From: Mimachlamys varia
Taxonomy: Eukaryota > Mollusca > Bivalvia > Pectinida > Pectinidae
Assembly (NCBI GenBank): GCA_947623455.1
Contig: OX392538.1
Coordinates: forward strand, 34,533,001-34,597,000
Direction: 5' to 3'
DNA: 64,000 bases
Shown here: in pieces, positions 1 to 12,755 of the stretch
Numbering within the stretch: the stretch's first letter is position 1
How the letters are laid out: the number at the start of each line of letters is the position of its first letter
Program-made: the position numbers and the translations under genes
The notes under the pieces: generated by a model
The model's input: the letters and a program-made list of their open reading frames with translations, nothing else
Told to the model about the DNA's origin: nothing
Databases searched by the model: none

Positions 1-165
1 TTATTCAGAGGAAATTTAATGAAATGACATATCCCTGTTTCTTATGTCAGTAATAATCTCTTTGGTTAAAGTCTTAATTCACAATTCAGTTATAGTCTGT
101 TTCGTTAAAAATGCATGCGAAGAGGGGAGGTAACTCTTGTTTACGGACAAAGTAACACAGTGACT
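1..165. other. AT-rich sequence, nothing recognised
   Basis: No reading frame, repeat or structured element was recognised before the palindromic element that begins near 166. Confidence 0.5.
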
Positions 166-313
166 TGGCCCCAGGATCATGAAACAATTTCAAGTCTAAA
201 TTTGTCCTAAGTTTAGACTTAGCCAATCACAAATAACGTTAGAAAAAGTAACGTCATACCTGATTGGCTAAGCACAAATTACGTCTAAGATTGTTTCATC
301 ATCTCGGGGGCCA
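166..313. mobile_element. palindromic MITE, 148 bp
   Basis: The two ends are inverted copies of each other over about 40 bp with a few mismatches and a short gap. The left end begins TGGCCCCAGGATCATGAAAC and the right end, read on the other strand, begins TGGCCCCCGAGATGATGAAAC minus its last base. A second inner pair around TTAGCCAATCA lets the whole element fold into one long hairpin. There is no coding capacity, so it would be non-autonomous. No clear target-site duplication was found. The inverted structure is seen directly; calling it a transposon is inference. Confidence 0.6.
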
Positions 314-1310
314 GCACTATAAAACTCTTCAGCTACAGCAATAGCAAACTTGTTTAATGATGAATGTAACTGATTTCTTAGCTAAGATTTTCTAGCCGAA
401 ATGGTCAACTTTGATAAAATTTGTTTCTAGTCAAATAATGGAGGTCATTTCATGCCAAAGCCTAAAACTGTAGCGTGGAATTATGATATAGTGTATTTTT
501 TAATAAAGAAACTTTTATTTACCACCCATGCTTACTTGTACGTTTTGTAATTGTCATATGTCGTTGAAAACGTGGCAGCTGACAAAAGCCAACCTGATGC
601 CGATCTGAAGATTGAAGTATTTTTTTCTGAGGATGTATTTAAAGTCAGGTGAACAGGTTTGAGATTGACACGTGATCGTCATACCACACACGCTAACTTC
701 ACTCGCTGAAAGTATATAATGATTTTATAATATTTCAGCATTGTCTGCTCTAGACATTGAGGATCAATCATTGAAGGCAAAAATACGATGAATTATCGGG
801 ATTTTATGTTTCATAGCCATAAAATCTTCTGTTTTATCTTCTGTACTTGTCAAGGGAGTTCAATATGCCAGTCATATCATGAAAATGATGCAGAAAAAAT
901 ACGCCTTAAATCACTCACAAATCACAAAATCAAAAATTCGCTCGAAAAAATAATAGGATGATGACCGAAGAATTTTAGACAACTCAGCTACCAAAAGCAC
1001 GCGTAAACCAGAAAATCTTTATCCCTTAGACAAGGCATTTTAGACGTGAAGGAACGATGGCGTGCACATGTCACCAGAAGCAGGCGAGACTTATTCTGCC
1101 TTTGCCAAGTAGGCTCGGCAAAGTGCAATGCCAGTGTAAAGCAAGTGCATTGTCATTAAGAAACATGCACAGATTCACAGAGGAGACAGGTATTTCAGGT
1201 ACTGGAATGTTAAGAAGATAGTGAACTTCAAAATATAACAATAGACTCTGGCTGTCACAAAAAAGGTTTCACTCCGAAAAGAGTGTTTGGTTTGGCTCAG
1301 TTTGATTGTT
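314..1310. other. no gene or repeat recognised
   Basis: AT-rich DNA with dense stops on both strands. Nothing recognisable was found. Confidence 0.5.
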
Positions 1311-1430
1311 TAAACGATCATGGTAATTTAAAGACGGTCTCCCGGTATATGCGATGTTTATGCGTGTTTTCGATTTCGTGTGTATTTGGGAGGCCACAGT
1401 ATGATCGTGTTAGCCTTTATGCGACATTAG
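1311..1430 (+). repeat. fragment of dispersed family with GTATGCGATG motif
   Basis: The block GACGGTCTCCCGGTATATGC and the following segment up to GGAGGCCACAGTATGATC recur in diverged form at 30790-30880. The first motif also recurs at 7797-7830 and 53510-53540. The 67-codon frame over this region is a by-product of the repeat, not a gene. Confidence 0.5.
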
Positions 1431-1492
1431 CATCAACAGAAGAAGACTTTTTCAACAAAAATAGAAATATACTTCGATTTATATGATTTTAC

Positions 1493-1535
1493 ATCAAATG
1501 TTTAACGTCCTTTTGACAGTTAATGACTCTACTAC
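1493..1535. repeat. SINE tail-like fragment
   Basis: TTTAACGTCCTTTTGACAG followed by TTAATGAC resembles the end of the minus-strand SINE at 26728-26953 (TTTTACGCCCTATTAACAG). Short and diverged, so tentative. Confidence 0.3.
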
Positions 1536-1549
1536 AATAGCTTCGTTAT

Positions 1550-1690
1550 TCCGAACTCGTATAAGTGGAAGACACCGCCTAGTTCGAAGTATTTCGTTAG
1601 TCCTAGCAAAAATCCACACCAATCATTCGAAGATTTGGACGCAAATACTCGGATAACTCCGTCCTGCTAACTTCGAGATAACGCGGTGGG
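1550..1690. repeat. dispersed repeat with alternating TCGAA motifs
   Basis: The stretch is rich in TTCGAAGTATTTCG-like motifs and in TACTCGGATAAC. A related stretch at 17440-17610 has ACTCGAAGTATTTTTTC and CTCGGATACTCGAATAATA. Similarity is loose. Confidence 0.35.
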
Positions 1691-2310
1691 AATGTAGAAC
1701 ACTATCACGATTTTTCAGATAAGTGGAATAAAATAGTTCATAGTGCATACATATAATTAATTTAAGGATATTTCAAAATACAGTAGTAGAATATAATTAA
1801 AATGTCTATCCCCTCCTCCCTTCACTCTCCTTCCCTCTACCACGAGTAGTTCAGAAAATATTTCGGTGTGTGGGTGTGTAAGTGTTTGCAATTGAAAAAC
1901 CACATATTCGATTTGTAGTAGCATTTTCAGTAATATCTTTCTCATTTTGGATATATTTTTGAGAATGTGCCATAGGTACAAGCAATACGCCTGGCAGTGT
2001 AAACTTAAGACTTAACGATTTGCGTAAAGTCTTTCATGGAGTGCGTCATATATGTTTAATATCGGTGGCCATCCAGTCGCAAGGTGCATCGAATTGATAC
2101 CCAAGGACTTAGAACGATGGTTGGACGAGATGGAGAAGATCTCGACACTAGAAAAAGTACTTTTAAAAAGATTTATTTTGAATATAGCTAGTGAAGGCTT
2201 TTAACTTGCATGGTGTCAGCTATAAAAAGGTTAGGTAAATACCATAGCTACAGAGAAAGATTTCCCCAAAAGAACATAGAGGCTACGGTCATATCCGCAG
2301 ATGTAGCGCA
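1691..2310. other. no gene recognised
   Basis: Low-complexity pyrimidine patches around 1810-1840, otherwise unremarkable AT-rich DNA. Confidence 0.5.
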
Positions 2311-2538
2311 TACTGTAAAAGTGGTATTTTTTCGCGGTGTGGAAGTTTTCTCTAATTTCGATGGCAATAAATCCAAGCAAATATATTCAACAAAACTCAA
2401 ACTTTGCAGTGTGTAACAGAATTGTATGTACATAATGCAAAACAGCATGACTGCAGCGCGAAAACTTCCATATTGCGAACAGTTTGGAGGCTGACTAAGC
2501 GAAAAATTCAACCCGCGAAAATATTGGCTTTTACAATA
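2311..2538 (+). mobile_element. TA-flanked MITE, copy 1
   Basis: The left end TACTGTAAAAGTGGTATTTT is matched at the right end by an inverted copy ending in GGCTTTTACAATA. CGCG-containing blocks follow on both sides. The interior (ATATATTCAACAAAACTC, then ATAATGCAAAACAGCATGAC) recurs at 3319-3507 in the same orientation and at 26160-26404 inverted. Ends of CTGTAAAAG type next to TA suggest Tc1/mariner-like target choice; that class assignment is inference. No transposase is present. Confidence 0.65.
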
Positions 2539-2617
2539 ACTCGATGGACGCCGTTACCGGGTCTGGTAATCATCTATCATTGTTTCATGCTGCAGGACTT
2601 CTTCCGTTTTTAAGACA

Positions 2618-2657
2618 CATTCCAGAAATGTTACGGTAACGAAACATTTCTGGAATG
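2618..2657. other. perfect 15-bp stem-loop
   Basis: CATTCCAGAAATGTT at 2618-2632 is the exact inverse of AACATTTCTGGAATG at 2643-2657, with a 10-base loop. The loop side holds a further palindrome, GTTACGGTAAC, and each arm has a TTCnnGAA core like a heat-shock element unit. No T-run follows, so this is not a bacterial-type terminator. Confidence 0.75.
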
Positions 2658-2659
2658 TA

Positions 2660-3318
2660 ACGGTGACGAAAATTCATCAATATTTGTTTAACTTCAAGGG
2701 AATGGATTTGCATCATTTATAAACCCATTTGTCGATTTTGAAGAAGTATGCTGTTGTCTTTCGGTGAAAATAGATTTATTTGTGTTTGTCCGATGTCTCC
2801 CATGGCTTTGGGATTTCGGTTGATAACACTGAGTGCAACTCTCGCTGCAAAATGAATTGGTCTGCCATGCAATCGACGGTTATGCCATGTCGGCATTTAA
2901 ATAATGCAGTCATAGTTTTTTTTGCTTTCAATATCTGATTCAAATTATGGGATTGCAGTGTATGATATGATTAATATACCGTTTTGTCATTCAATACATC
3001 ATGATGGAAGGAATCTTTAAAACCAAATCCTAAGAATGAACTTGCTTTTGCTTCATTGAAGTCACAATTTTCTTTTTGAAAGTTTTATACATTTATGTTT
3101 GTTGACAGATACGCGTGTTTGCAGGCCGCCTGCAGATGCTTTGACTACATGTACAGGGCAACAACATGATATTCTTTATACAAATGTATTTAACACTGAA
3201 TTATTTTATATCAATCTTGTCAATCTTTTCCTCTTCACTATAAAAGTTGCATTGACAAACATTTGCTGTATTAAGTAACCTATCGTAAAAGGCCACCAAT
3301 GAGAACCCATTAACCATC
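2660..3318. other. no gene recognised
   Basis: AT-rich spacer between two MITE copies. Nothing further was recognised. Confidence 0.5.
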
Positions 3319-3507
3319 TACTGTAATAGTTGAATTTTTAGCGTTGTAGAATTTTTCTCTGATTCGCTGGTATTAAATCTCCACACATGTAATATATTCA
3401 ACAATACTCTAACTCTACAGTGTTTAATATCATTTTAGTACATAATGCAAAATAGCATGACTACAAAGGGAAAATTTCCCACGCGAAAATATTGACTTTT
3501 ACTAGTA
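3319..3507 (+). mobile_element. TA-flanked MITE, copy 2
   Basis: Same family and orientation as 2311-2538. The left end is TACTGTAATAGTTGAATTTT and the right end TTGACTTTTACTAGTA. The interior shares ATATATTCAACAATACTCTA and CATAATGCAAAATAGCATGA with copy 1. It is about 40 bp shorter than copy 1, so internal deletions have occurred. Confidence 0.6.
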
Positions 3508-5144
3508 AACATTAAAGAGTAACGTCAACACATGATTCAATAGTTTTCAATATATTGTTATTGGGCAGGATGCTGCGTTGAAGGCCCTCGGCTTAGTATT
3601 TCAGTAAGATAACACTCTAAAATTTGCATCAGATCCAAACTATCACAAAAGGCAAGTACACCAGCATACCCTGTCTCCCGAACACAAACAAACGTGCGAG
3701 TGAATACAACACGAGCATAGACACGTCTTAAATTTACAAAGGCTGTTTATAGGACTTTGAGATATTAAATAGAATCCTATGCTGCTTCACTGCGGTGTCG
3801 TCCTCAAAGTTTATTCTGAAGAAACCAGAGTGATATGATATTCCCATTGCGACACTTGGACGCTATAGCCTTACTTTCAACCATTATACTTTTGCGTGGA
3901 GGTCATCCGTTTCAATGTGACCTTTTGTCGTTGCAGGGAAATAAGACACACACAAACAAATCCTAGTTTATTTCCTGCAGGGGGACATGCATCATTCAAT
4001 CAATAAATAAAGTTTGAAGAAATCCCACTGGAGGGTTTTCCAGCTCGTATTAGTTTCTTTGAGATAAACATTCAGACGAATAATAACAAATCACATGATC
4101 CATCAATGGACGATATCCTATATATATATATATATATATGATATACTGGTGATGCCTTGTCTGGGCATAGGAGATAGCTAAATCGACATGTCACTGCGGT
4201 AACAAAGTGCCATATTATCTTACCGTAGACGTGACCATTATATGGCATAAACGAAAGTATGAAACGTCTTATTTGCAATTTCCCCCTATAATATCAATGT
4301 GGATGACATCCCAATAAAACCCACGCGTGAAGCCGAATAAAATATGCTTTCAAAGGTGACAAATTTGAAACAAGATAAATGTCTTGCGTCTGGTAGTTTG
4401 CTATTGGATTATCATTATTCCCAGACAAACCTATATCAATATCCTGACCGTACGTGGGATTTCGCAGGATATACACCTTACTTATATAATATCAGGGAGT
4501 CGTTTACTGGTATTATTATCGTTGGTTATATAATATCATGTATTTGTTAAGTTCCTTTGTTTTGAAGGCGACTGTTTAGGTCGTCCTTTTCGTCCGCGAG
4601 ATTTACAGTAACGTTCGCATTCACAATTGTCTCTTTCGAGTAGTGACACTTCATTACTATATTTCGGTGGTAGGTTAAACAGTACATTCCGAAAATAATG
4701 TGTGCACTTTGCATAAATCCATTAGATTCATAATTTCATTTCAAAACACAGAAATCACTTTATATATGATTTAGTTATGACGACAAAAAATGGTTGTACA
4801 CAAAACTCAGCGTTGTGCAGTAGTTTGTCTTTAAGCAAATTCAACTTTTCAGAAGATTGAATAATATCGAATTCATCGCCTACAAATGTCGTGTATGACG
4901 TCATCGGTTTATGCATTGTATGATCAAATTCTTTAACTTGACAAAAACGGTTAGAATAAGAGGAATACATAACATTTGATAATAATCAGCAACTGCTGTA
5001 CTTTTGAAAATAATAAGCCCTGGAAGGACAAAACATTTATTTCTCGTACGACAACATTATTTGTGTGTTATGTGTTACTGTTCTGTATAAAAATCGAGGG
5101 TTGTTCTTTCTAACTCTTACCACCAAACAGGACCAAACATCAGT
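3508..5144. other. no gene recognised; TA microsatellite and one CRE palindrome
   Basis: A TA dinucleotide run lies at about 4119-4139. A full TGACGTCA palindrome lies at 4896-4903. No reading frame in this stretch has family features. Confidence 0.5.
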
Positions 5145-6172
5145 TTAAGGATGAACACCTCTGAGAAGTCAAAATTTTCCTGTATCAAACTTTTTTTCTC
5201 ATATACATTTTTGGATAAGGGAGTTCCAGGCATGACAGAAAATACAAAGACAATGACATGTCAGTGTGCTCATTTTTGTGCTATGATCGGTCAAACATAC
5301 CAATATGACATAATAAGCAATTTTAAGTGAATTTTGTAGTTTTGACCAATTGCGGGACATCTTCATACAACATCTTCCGAATTTGTGATCCGAAATGTAT
5401 GAAAGTTTGCAGAAATGACAAAATTGGTGTTTTCTTTTAAGGTATATGGAAGTTAAATTTCTCTAACTTTATATTTTTACTCAGGAAAGCAATTTGAGTT
5501 ACCCCTACCCCTTATTTTTAAATGAGAAAATTATCATTTTTTCACCATTTTTTGCAGATGAAGCGCTTAATAAAAAAAGTTCTGATATCAAACTTTTTTT
5601 AATATTTAGCGTATGAAAAGAAAATGGGTTTCTCTTTCTAAAACCGTCATAAAAATGGGGGGTTAGTGTGCTTAATTTTTTGTTCCTGTATTATGTGTGT
5701 TATTTTTTTTACAGTTTTTGGTTAAAAAATAAAAACTGCTCCAGTTACACTATATTTATGACAAAAAATACTAAAATTGTACAATTATCCACTTTATAGC
5801 ATAATATTTCTAAAAAAATTGAAAATTATAAAGTTGTACCGCAAAAATGAGCTTGCTATAATTAAAATTGGCTAAACACTGATGTTTTAAAGAGAGCGAT
5901 ATAGCATCAAAAAGGTGAAATTTTGGCCTTTTGCGAAGTGCAAAAAATAGACAGAAATATGCATATTCAAAATGGCCGCCAAATTGATAATTTTTAAAAA
6001 TTCATGTAAAAAATGTTCTGCAAGCAACAGACACTTACATTTTGGACACAATTTTCAGATGCATATTTGCTATTAAAATTGATAATAATTTCTTCAATAT
6101 AACAAAAAATCTTTAAATGAGACAGAAACGAGACTTGAACGTGACTGAAACCTCAGAAGTGTACATCCTTAA
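5145..6172. mobile_element. TTAA-flanked inverted-repeat element, 1,028 bp, non-autonomous
   Basis: The left boundary reads TTAAGGATGAACACCTCTGAG. The right boundary, on the other strand, reads TTAAGGATGTACACTTCTGAG, an inverted repeat of about 17 bp inside the TTAA with two mismatches. TTAA at both edges is the target duplication typical of piggyBac-type transposons (known for the superfamily); placing this element there is inference. The interior is very AT-rich, full of stops in every frame, and holds no transposase, so it would be a deletion derivative or MITE that depends on an element elsewhere. Confidence 0.6.
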
Positions 6173-7527
6173 GTTAATCAAATCCGTCCTATATATCAAG
6201 AGTCTAAAAAGGTTTTAATACCTTTAGTTTGTACATGTACTTCTATACGCATGGAGTCACTACACAAACCCGGAGGCCATTTTGTTATGTTAGGTTAATT
6301 CAACATCCGTATGCTATTGCGTTACACGAAAGAGACATTCATTATCGAACTGATTACTAGAGTTTGTTGTTGACCTTGGTGTAAGAAACCTTAATGTGTT
6401 AAAAGTTAATTTGTGGCGTAGGTTGTCTTAATTTTAAAGCTTCACGGAAGTAAAAGATAATGAGGTAATCACTCCTCGCATGTACTATTTATAGCTCAAA
6501 GGGAAAAGATTGGTCTTCGCCTTTACAAGTTGATTTAAAAAAAAACTATTTCTCCGTCAACAGAATTGTAATTTCGATTGCACAAACATAGGACAAATAA
6601 TCAATTATGTCAGTTTGAATTTGCTTATTTGCTTACTCTTCGTAGTCGTTAGCAACTTACGTTGCTATATTGATTAGTACTATGCAACCCATGCTTTAAT
6701 TATATTTTCGTGAGTAAATTAATTCCAGTAATGTTTAATTAAGCAAAGGAGAGGAATTTGGATAAGAACGGACCCATAGAGCTAACATGTGACACTTTAT
6801 ATTTATAACGTGAGCAATTGCATATGCACCATTGAGCATATGCACCATTGAAACACAAGACCAGATAAAACATTTTCTTTAATTGAATAAGAAAAAAATA
6901 ATCTCAGAACAAACTAAATGATAAGTCCTGCCAAAACCAGCACTGATTTTGTTTTTTGTCTCGAGGCAAACACTTTTTAGTTTTGTTTCTAATTTAAATT
7001 TTCATAAAATCATTGAATCTAAATCCTAAACACAGCTTGAATTTTCAAATGTAATTTTTGTCATTAATTCCAGCTATTGCTATGTAATTGGTTTCATTAG
7101 CATTATGTTTGTTAATAGGATTGTGCTCAATCAACGTGAAAAGTAGTGTTTACTAAGCTATATGAAAAACGTGACGATTTCAATTTTCCAGTCGTGAACT
7201 TTCCATTTCTTGACATCTCCGCTTCTCATACCTATGTTGTTTACATGTTGCTGTTGATTCGTTATTCAATATGTAGGTGTGCTCTTGATATCGAGCTTTT
7301 TGTGATATAAGTCGACAGCTTACAAACAAACTTAATACAATGGGTTTCGAGAGATGCAGGTTTATGAGACTTTAATGTACGAGCAAGTGTTATGGTCGCT
7401 ATCTTTGTCGTCTCATTGCAAACTATGTTGTATCATTGTTTGATATAAAGATGGGCTTTTTTGAGTATGCTTATTAATATGCTTACTAGTTGTGCTTGAG
7501 GGTGATGACTCGGTTCTTAATTTGAGT
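6173..7527. other. no gene recognised
   Basis: AT-rich DNA. The only clear structure is the 16-bp unit GCATATGCACCATTGA, present twice in tandem at about 6819-6852. Confidence 0.5.
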
Positions 7528-7735
7528 ACTTACTTGGATGTGACCAGAGTTTTCATGGCGGGTGTCGTCTATGAAACAGGAGACGCTTACTCTTCCGGAA
7601 CACATTATCTTATTCTTTTGTACTTATACAAGGGTCACCATGTAAATATTTCCTTTCTTCATTTTTCGTCCCTAGTTTAATTGATTTTGAGTTCACATTG
7701 ATGGTTATGCTTTTGTTAAAGTTTCAGTAAACTCC
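7528..7735 (-). repeat. 200-bp dispersed family, copy a
   Basis: Contains GACGCTTACTCTTCCGGAAC and CTAGTTTAATTGATTTTGAG, the inverse of the conserved blocks in the copies at 43150, 49893, 52650 and 53195. A 62-codon open frame on the plus strand is a shadow of the conserved repeat and has no family features. Confidence 0.65.
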
Positions 7736-7756
7736 TGACTTTTTTTTTCAATTATG

Positions 7757-7990
7757 AGATTGGTTTATATTGTTTAATGTCTTTTTAACAACTAATGACG
7801 GTCTCCCAGTGTATGCGATGTGAGTGTACCTTATTGTAAGCTCGTGAAAACACCCTCGCAATAGTGCAAACTGATGCTGAATTAATTATGCTATCACACT
7901 GAAGAATACTACCAAAGGTCCCTAGCAGAACAACCCAACCGGTCACATTATACTGACAACTTTTGAACCATTCGTTCCACTCTAATAATA
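7757..7990 (+). repeat. dispersed family with GTATGCGATG motif, longer copy
   Basis: Starts with a SINE tail-like segment (GTTTAATGTCTTTTTAACAAC), then GACGGTCTCCCAGTGTATGC, and ends around GGTCACATTATACTGACAAC. The order of motifs matches 53480-53690: GTATGCGAGG, CTTGCGATAG, ATCACACTATAGTATACTGCC. Element boundaries were not resolved. Confidence 0.5.
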
Positions 7991-9395
7991 CTTAGCGTCA
8001 AGCAGAGAGAAGTACATGTAACTACCATTATAAGATACTGTTTGCTATATTTGGAGTAAATATTTCATGTTTTCCCCATGGAACTCCTGTAGGTTTTGCA
8101 CCCTTGAAATGTAAGGAGTATGATGTTGAGTATGATGTTGACTCATACTTTCGTTTAGTTTGGTTTGTTTGGTTGTAATGTTGTAATTAGTTATGGTAAT
8201 TTTAGAATCTGCCAGATTTAGGTGATGTAGGAACACCGAAGTACCTTCCTACAATACACCTATCGACGGTCAATACCTAGCGATTGTTTCAAGTAGGTCT
8301 CAAACCCTCGATCAAGAGATGCAGGAACCATAAAAAAAAATGTTAACCATATTCTAGTTTCTTTGTAAGAAACACACCTTAACAAAGCATTAGTCTCACA
8401 TACTTCCTAACTCATTTAAATTATTTAACACATGGGATAAGCGAAAAAAGCTAAATAGCACGGTATAAATATCATTTGTAATATATGATATGTATCAAGT
8501 TGGTTTTGATATATTTTTTCAAATCAATGCAATATTTTGGGTACTTTTAAAATAATTGTCATCCTGAATATGAAACACCGAAATCATTATCTGTATTATA
8601 CATTACCTGGCAGAAAATGAACATACATTCCTATGTGGGATATTCGTTAGGAACTACAGGTTCTTATGCAAACAGATGTGTATTCTTATCGGCTAGATCA
8701 ATCACTAAAGACATCCATTGAATGGAGTTTTATTGATTTATATGTTTTCCGCTAAACGGAATCTGAATGGAGGTAAAACCATTCTCTTTGGTGCATGGCT
8801 TTAAATAATGATAGTACATATCTGTGACAATTTATCGACATCGCGTCCATTTGATAGAGCTTTCAATCACGGTGCGCAAGTATGATGCGTGGATTGGGAT
8901 GTACACTATGGTTAAAGCTTTATAGCGGAATCCAATAAACAAAACTCTATTCGTGCGTATACCATTCCATTATTTCACTGCAGCAATCGTATTTAAGGTC
9001 TATCAAAATCTCGAAATACGGATATAACAATCATTAAATGATACAAGTCTCGAGGAGAAAATATAAAAACATTATCACTAGACTCTCGGCATTAAATATA
9101 GGTCATTAATCAATAGAATTTGAAAACCATTATGCAATCCACGTGCAACCATTGTTGGAAACACCGACCCACTATTTAGTCTAACGTCTTATGTTAGTGC
9201 ATACGCACTTTTTACTCATAGGTTGTATACAAGGACATGAAAAGTCCATTTTCAGGAACATGAACTGCGTTTTATAAGCCACGGATGTTCGCTCAAGATG
9301 AATGAAGAGGGCGTGATTTTTGACAAAAAGTTCATGTATCTCAAATTGATTCTTTTGGGAAATGTTATCTCCCATTCTATATTATATCAATATAT
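7991..9395. other. no gene recognised
   Basis: AT-rich spacer. A short GTATGATGTTGA duplication lies near 8116-8142. No frame with recognisable features. Confidence 0.5.
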
Positions 9396-9608
9396 TTACA
9401 TTTGAGCTGCAACCACTATATACCCATTACCAGCAGAATGCTTCTTTCATAAAAGTATGAAAGCAATATTTCTCGAGACGTAGCACGGAATTTAATTTTG
9501 ACGTCATAGATCAAGCTTGTTTAATGAGAGTGTTGCCGCTCCGCTTTAAATAACACAGAGAACGTCCCTGCGTCAGACGCTCAAATGATTTATTATTATC
9601 ATTTGCGC
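9396..9608 (+). repeat. dispersed repeat with CRE site, copy 1
   Basis: Colinear with 44450-44667. Shared landmarks in order are TTTACATTTGAGCTGCAACCA, TCATAAAAGTATGAA, GACGTAGCACG, TGACGTCATAGAT, AATGAGAGT, ATAACACGGAG-like, CTGCGTCA and TTATTATCATT. The TGACGTCA palindrome is at 9499-9506. No terminal inverted repeats or open frame were noticed. Confidence 0.6.
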
Positions 9609-12600
9609 CATGCCATATGGATGAAATAGGTTGAACGAATATTGTTTTGTATCAAAATTGATCGGTTGACACCAATGCTATTACGGAGTCCTATATTTGT
9701 ATATGTCTTTCTTCTGCCTTCTTTTCAATTTGCCTTTTACAGGGTTCCTTTAAGACTATGCCTTTATACGACCCTGAATACCGCAATGAACGATCTATCT
9801 CCTGACAACTTATGTTATGCTATGGCCTTGACATAGTGTTATCACGTTGAAGACAATGACCCATTGATATAAAGATAGTCATGGGTCATGTCGGTTTGTG
9901 ACAATCTACCGAACTGTTTGTACATGTACACGTCAATATTTTATTTTACTAAGCATCCCAAGAACGCACAGCTTAAGTTATACGGGAATAGATATAATTT
10001 CTGTCCATTCCTCGCACTAATGTTTTCATACAAGTGCAAGCCGACCCCTTTAATATTCGATAGTAACATCCATGATTCTCCAAGATATGGTGTTTACATG
10101 TCGCAGTTGGTTCTCATCAACCTGCATCTCTCAAATCACTTTGTAGCAATTTTGTTTTTCAGCGGTCGACATTTATAAAGAAAATCTCGATATTTAGAGC
10201 AAGCCCTAGAAAAACGAATCAATTGAACATGATTCATAACATTGCTTCCTTTTTAATAAATCCTACATAATTCGTAACTCTTAAACATTCGTCTGTCTCT
10301 CTCTTGACTTAATTACTGTGTTGATGATAGGACTAGTATAGGCGGACTGGACAAATATAGTGCAGTGTCTTGTTTAATGTGGTTTTCGGCATTAACAAAC
10401 TTGATTTGAGCAAGTGTTCCTTTTTTCCTAGTAATTGCTTTTGTTCTAGATAGCCAGAAGCCTCTATTATTTAGGAAACTGCGAAATCAATTCAGCAAGA
10501 AAACATTGATGATGTTTAACCAGAAAACATAACATTTAATACGATACGGGTAAACAACAATTATTAGTAAAAAAAGGAAAAAATACACGGATTTCAATGC
10601 AAGCGAAAATAAAAGATTAGATAGTGTCCTTGAAAACAGACGTTTTGACGTTCTGTGTTTTCTTGTTCACTCTGTTCAAACATACATGATAACCATATGT
10701 TACGGTCTAAATTGAATTTGTCATTGTTGGCTACTTATCTTGTTGATATGTAATGTATTTAGCCATGCACATTGTATAAATTAACCAATGAAAATAGATG
10801 CATATCATTTTACCCAATTCGCAATAGCCCCTTTGTATTCCATATATATAGCATCACTACACGCGTCTGAAAACAATGTTAAACATAACGATATAATCTC
10901 ATTTCCATTTGTCCCTGTAATTAACAGGATTATCTTATTACAGTACTAGTGAGATCGTTGTTTGTTTGCAACGTATTTATCAGCAATATGACGTCATGTA
11001 TGCAAAAGGCGAAGAGATCTTGTTATGAATCTCAATAACCCTTAAGGCTCGGCAGTATACTGCAACGCTGTAGCACTTTCAGTCAACAAAATATTCTGAC
11101 TATCGCAAGGAGGTTTACACGAAATGCATTACATTGCATTGCATACACTGCGAGGACGCCCTTAAATGATTTAAATCTAATAGCTAAACCTAAAGTTTCG
11201 GTGAGGAAAAGGTCAGCTCAATTTGGCTTATCGTATTGACTAATGAGTGGTCACTGTTGAATCGAATTTGTCAGTCTTCTTTTGAGAGGTGAGAGGACAT
11301 AATTTAAGTAAACAAAAAGATGATATGCAACAGTATCTTCAGTAATACCAATATTATATAATGTGTTTTTATGACTGCTGTCATTGGATAAACCGCTTAC
11401 ACGTGACTTTTGATAAATAGTGATATCGACTGGCGAACCAGTTAATAACAGAAAACTTGTTAAAATATATCGTGAAAATACATTGGATCCTGTACATGTG
11501 GAGAAGCATAGCAAGATGTATGTATTGAGCTTGAAATTCACGTCGTCATCTCTAATCTTTACTCGCTATACAATTAAACAGTTATGGAAGCCCAGATCAA
11601 TATATTTCCTTCTGGACAATATCACAATACATTAACCTAGTAAGAAATCCATAATTGTATGATATATTTCACGGGTGTGGTTGATATTGCGAACAATGTC
11701 AAAATATAAGTCAAACTCGTGAAATAGATTTGGTGTACTGAACAAACCTGTTAGATTTTCTCTTTTTGCTTATGGACGCAAAACCACTACCAGACTGACA
11801 ATACTTGGTGCGGATACTTTTACCACTAGGAAGTCTAGACAAATCTAAAATGATTTGTAGTAAGGGAAATGCAAAGTTACATTGTCACCAATTATCTAGA
11901 TGATAAAACATCAACACCACTCTATGTCAGTTATACTTTATCTCTGTTACTGTCAGAGATGACTATGGTTTTCCTATACTTTATACCAATCGTTTAGCCT
12001 AAGTTGCGATTTGGAGACGCTTCAGACACGTCGTTTGTCCTTTGACACAATGCTCCAACGATCAAAATGATGCAATTGCTAACCTGTATAGTCTGTCCAC
12101 TTTCTTCAAAGACACTTTTGGAATTATACGCGGTTTTTGTCGTCAGATGAAAGTTCCCCCGTTATAGGAAACATATCGTTTGATAGTTCTGAGCAGTAAA
12201 TTGAAGCAAGTTAACCACCATAAGGTAACCAGCACTTGTCATAATGCACAGCTGGCAATTTTCCTCATTCCAAGTTGTAAGCGGTGTTTTGATAGGTCCA
12301 GTAAGAAAAAAATTGGGCATGGTGCCAACGGGGTCACACTTGGTGCCGGTTTTTACGTGAACTTACCTGATGCAGCGCAATGAAACCAGAAACATTAATA
12401 TTATTTTTGATAAAAATAGCACTATGCTTACAGTGAGATCACAAAAATCCCTACCGATTGCAATATTCCTATTTTTTCAGTACACATTTCAAACCTACCA
12501 GCATATGTGATTTGATGAATACGTGTTCATCATCTTATATATATAACAATTAAACACTATTGTTGTGGTAAGTTTCTGATTAGATCAACAAGCGAAACTG

Positions 12601-12755
12601 ACATTGACCGATTCCAGCTAACAACTGTTTGCCTTGAAGAATTGTCAGTTAGCAGTGTGACACACTTCTACTTTCTTCTTTTATTCTATATTTATTTACG
12701 CTCGTATTAATATGTACTATATATTATATTGTTGTGGATATCAGTTCAGACTATG
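9609..12755. other. no gene recognised
   Basis: Over 3 kb of AT-rich DNA. It contains one TGACGTCA palindrome at 10989-10996. Open frames of up to 96 codons (9888-10178 plus, 11251-11541 minus) start at GTG-type codons and show no family motifs. A CAG|GTAAGT-type donor match on the minus strand at 12367/12366 is probably chance. Confidence 0.45.

Noticed and set aside
12367..12400. Splice donor CAG|GTAAGT on the minus strand
   Set aside because: One such match is expected by chance in a window of this size, and no coding exon precedes it.
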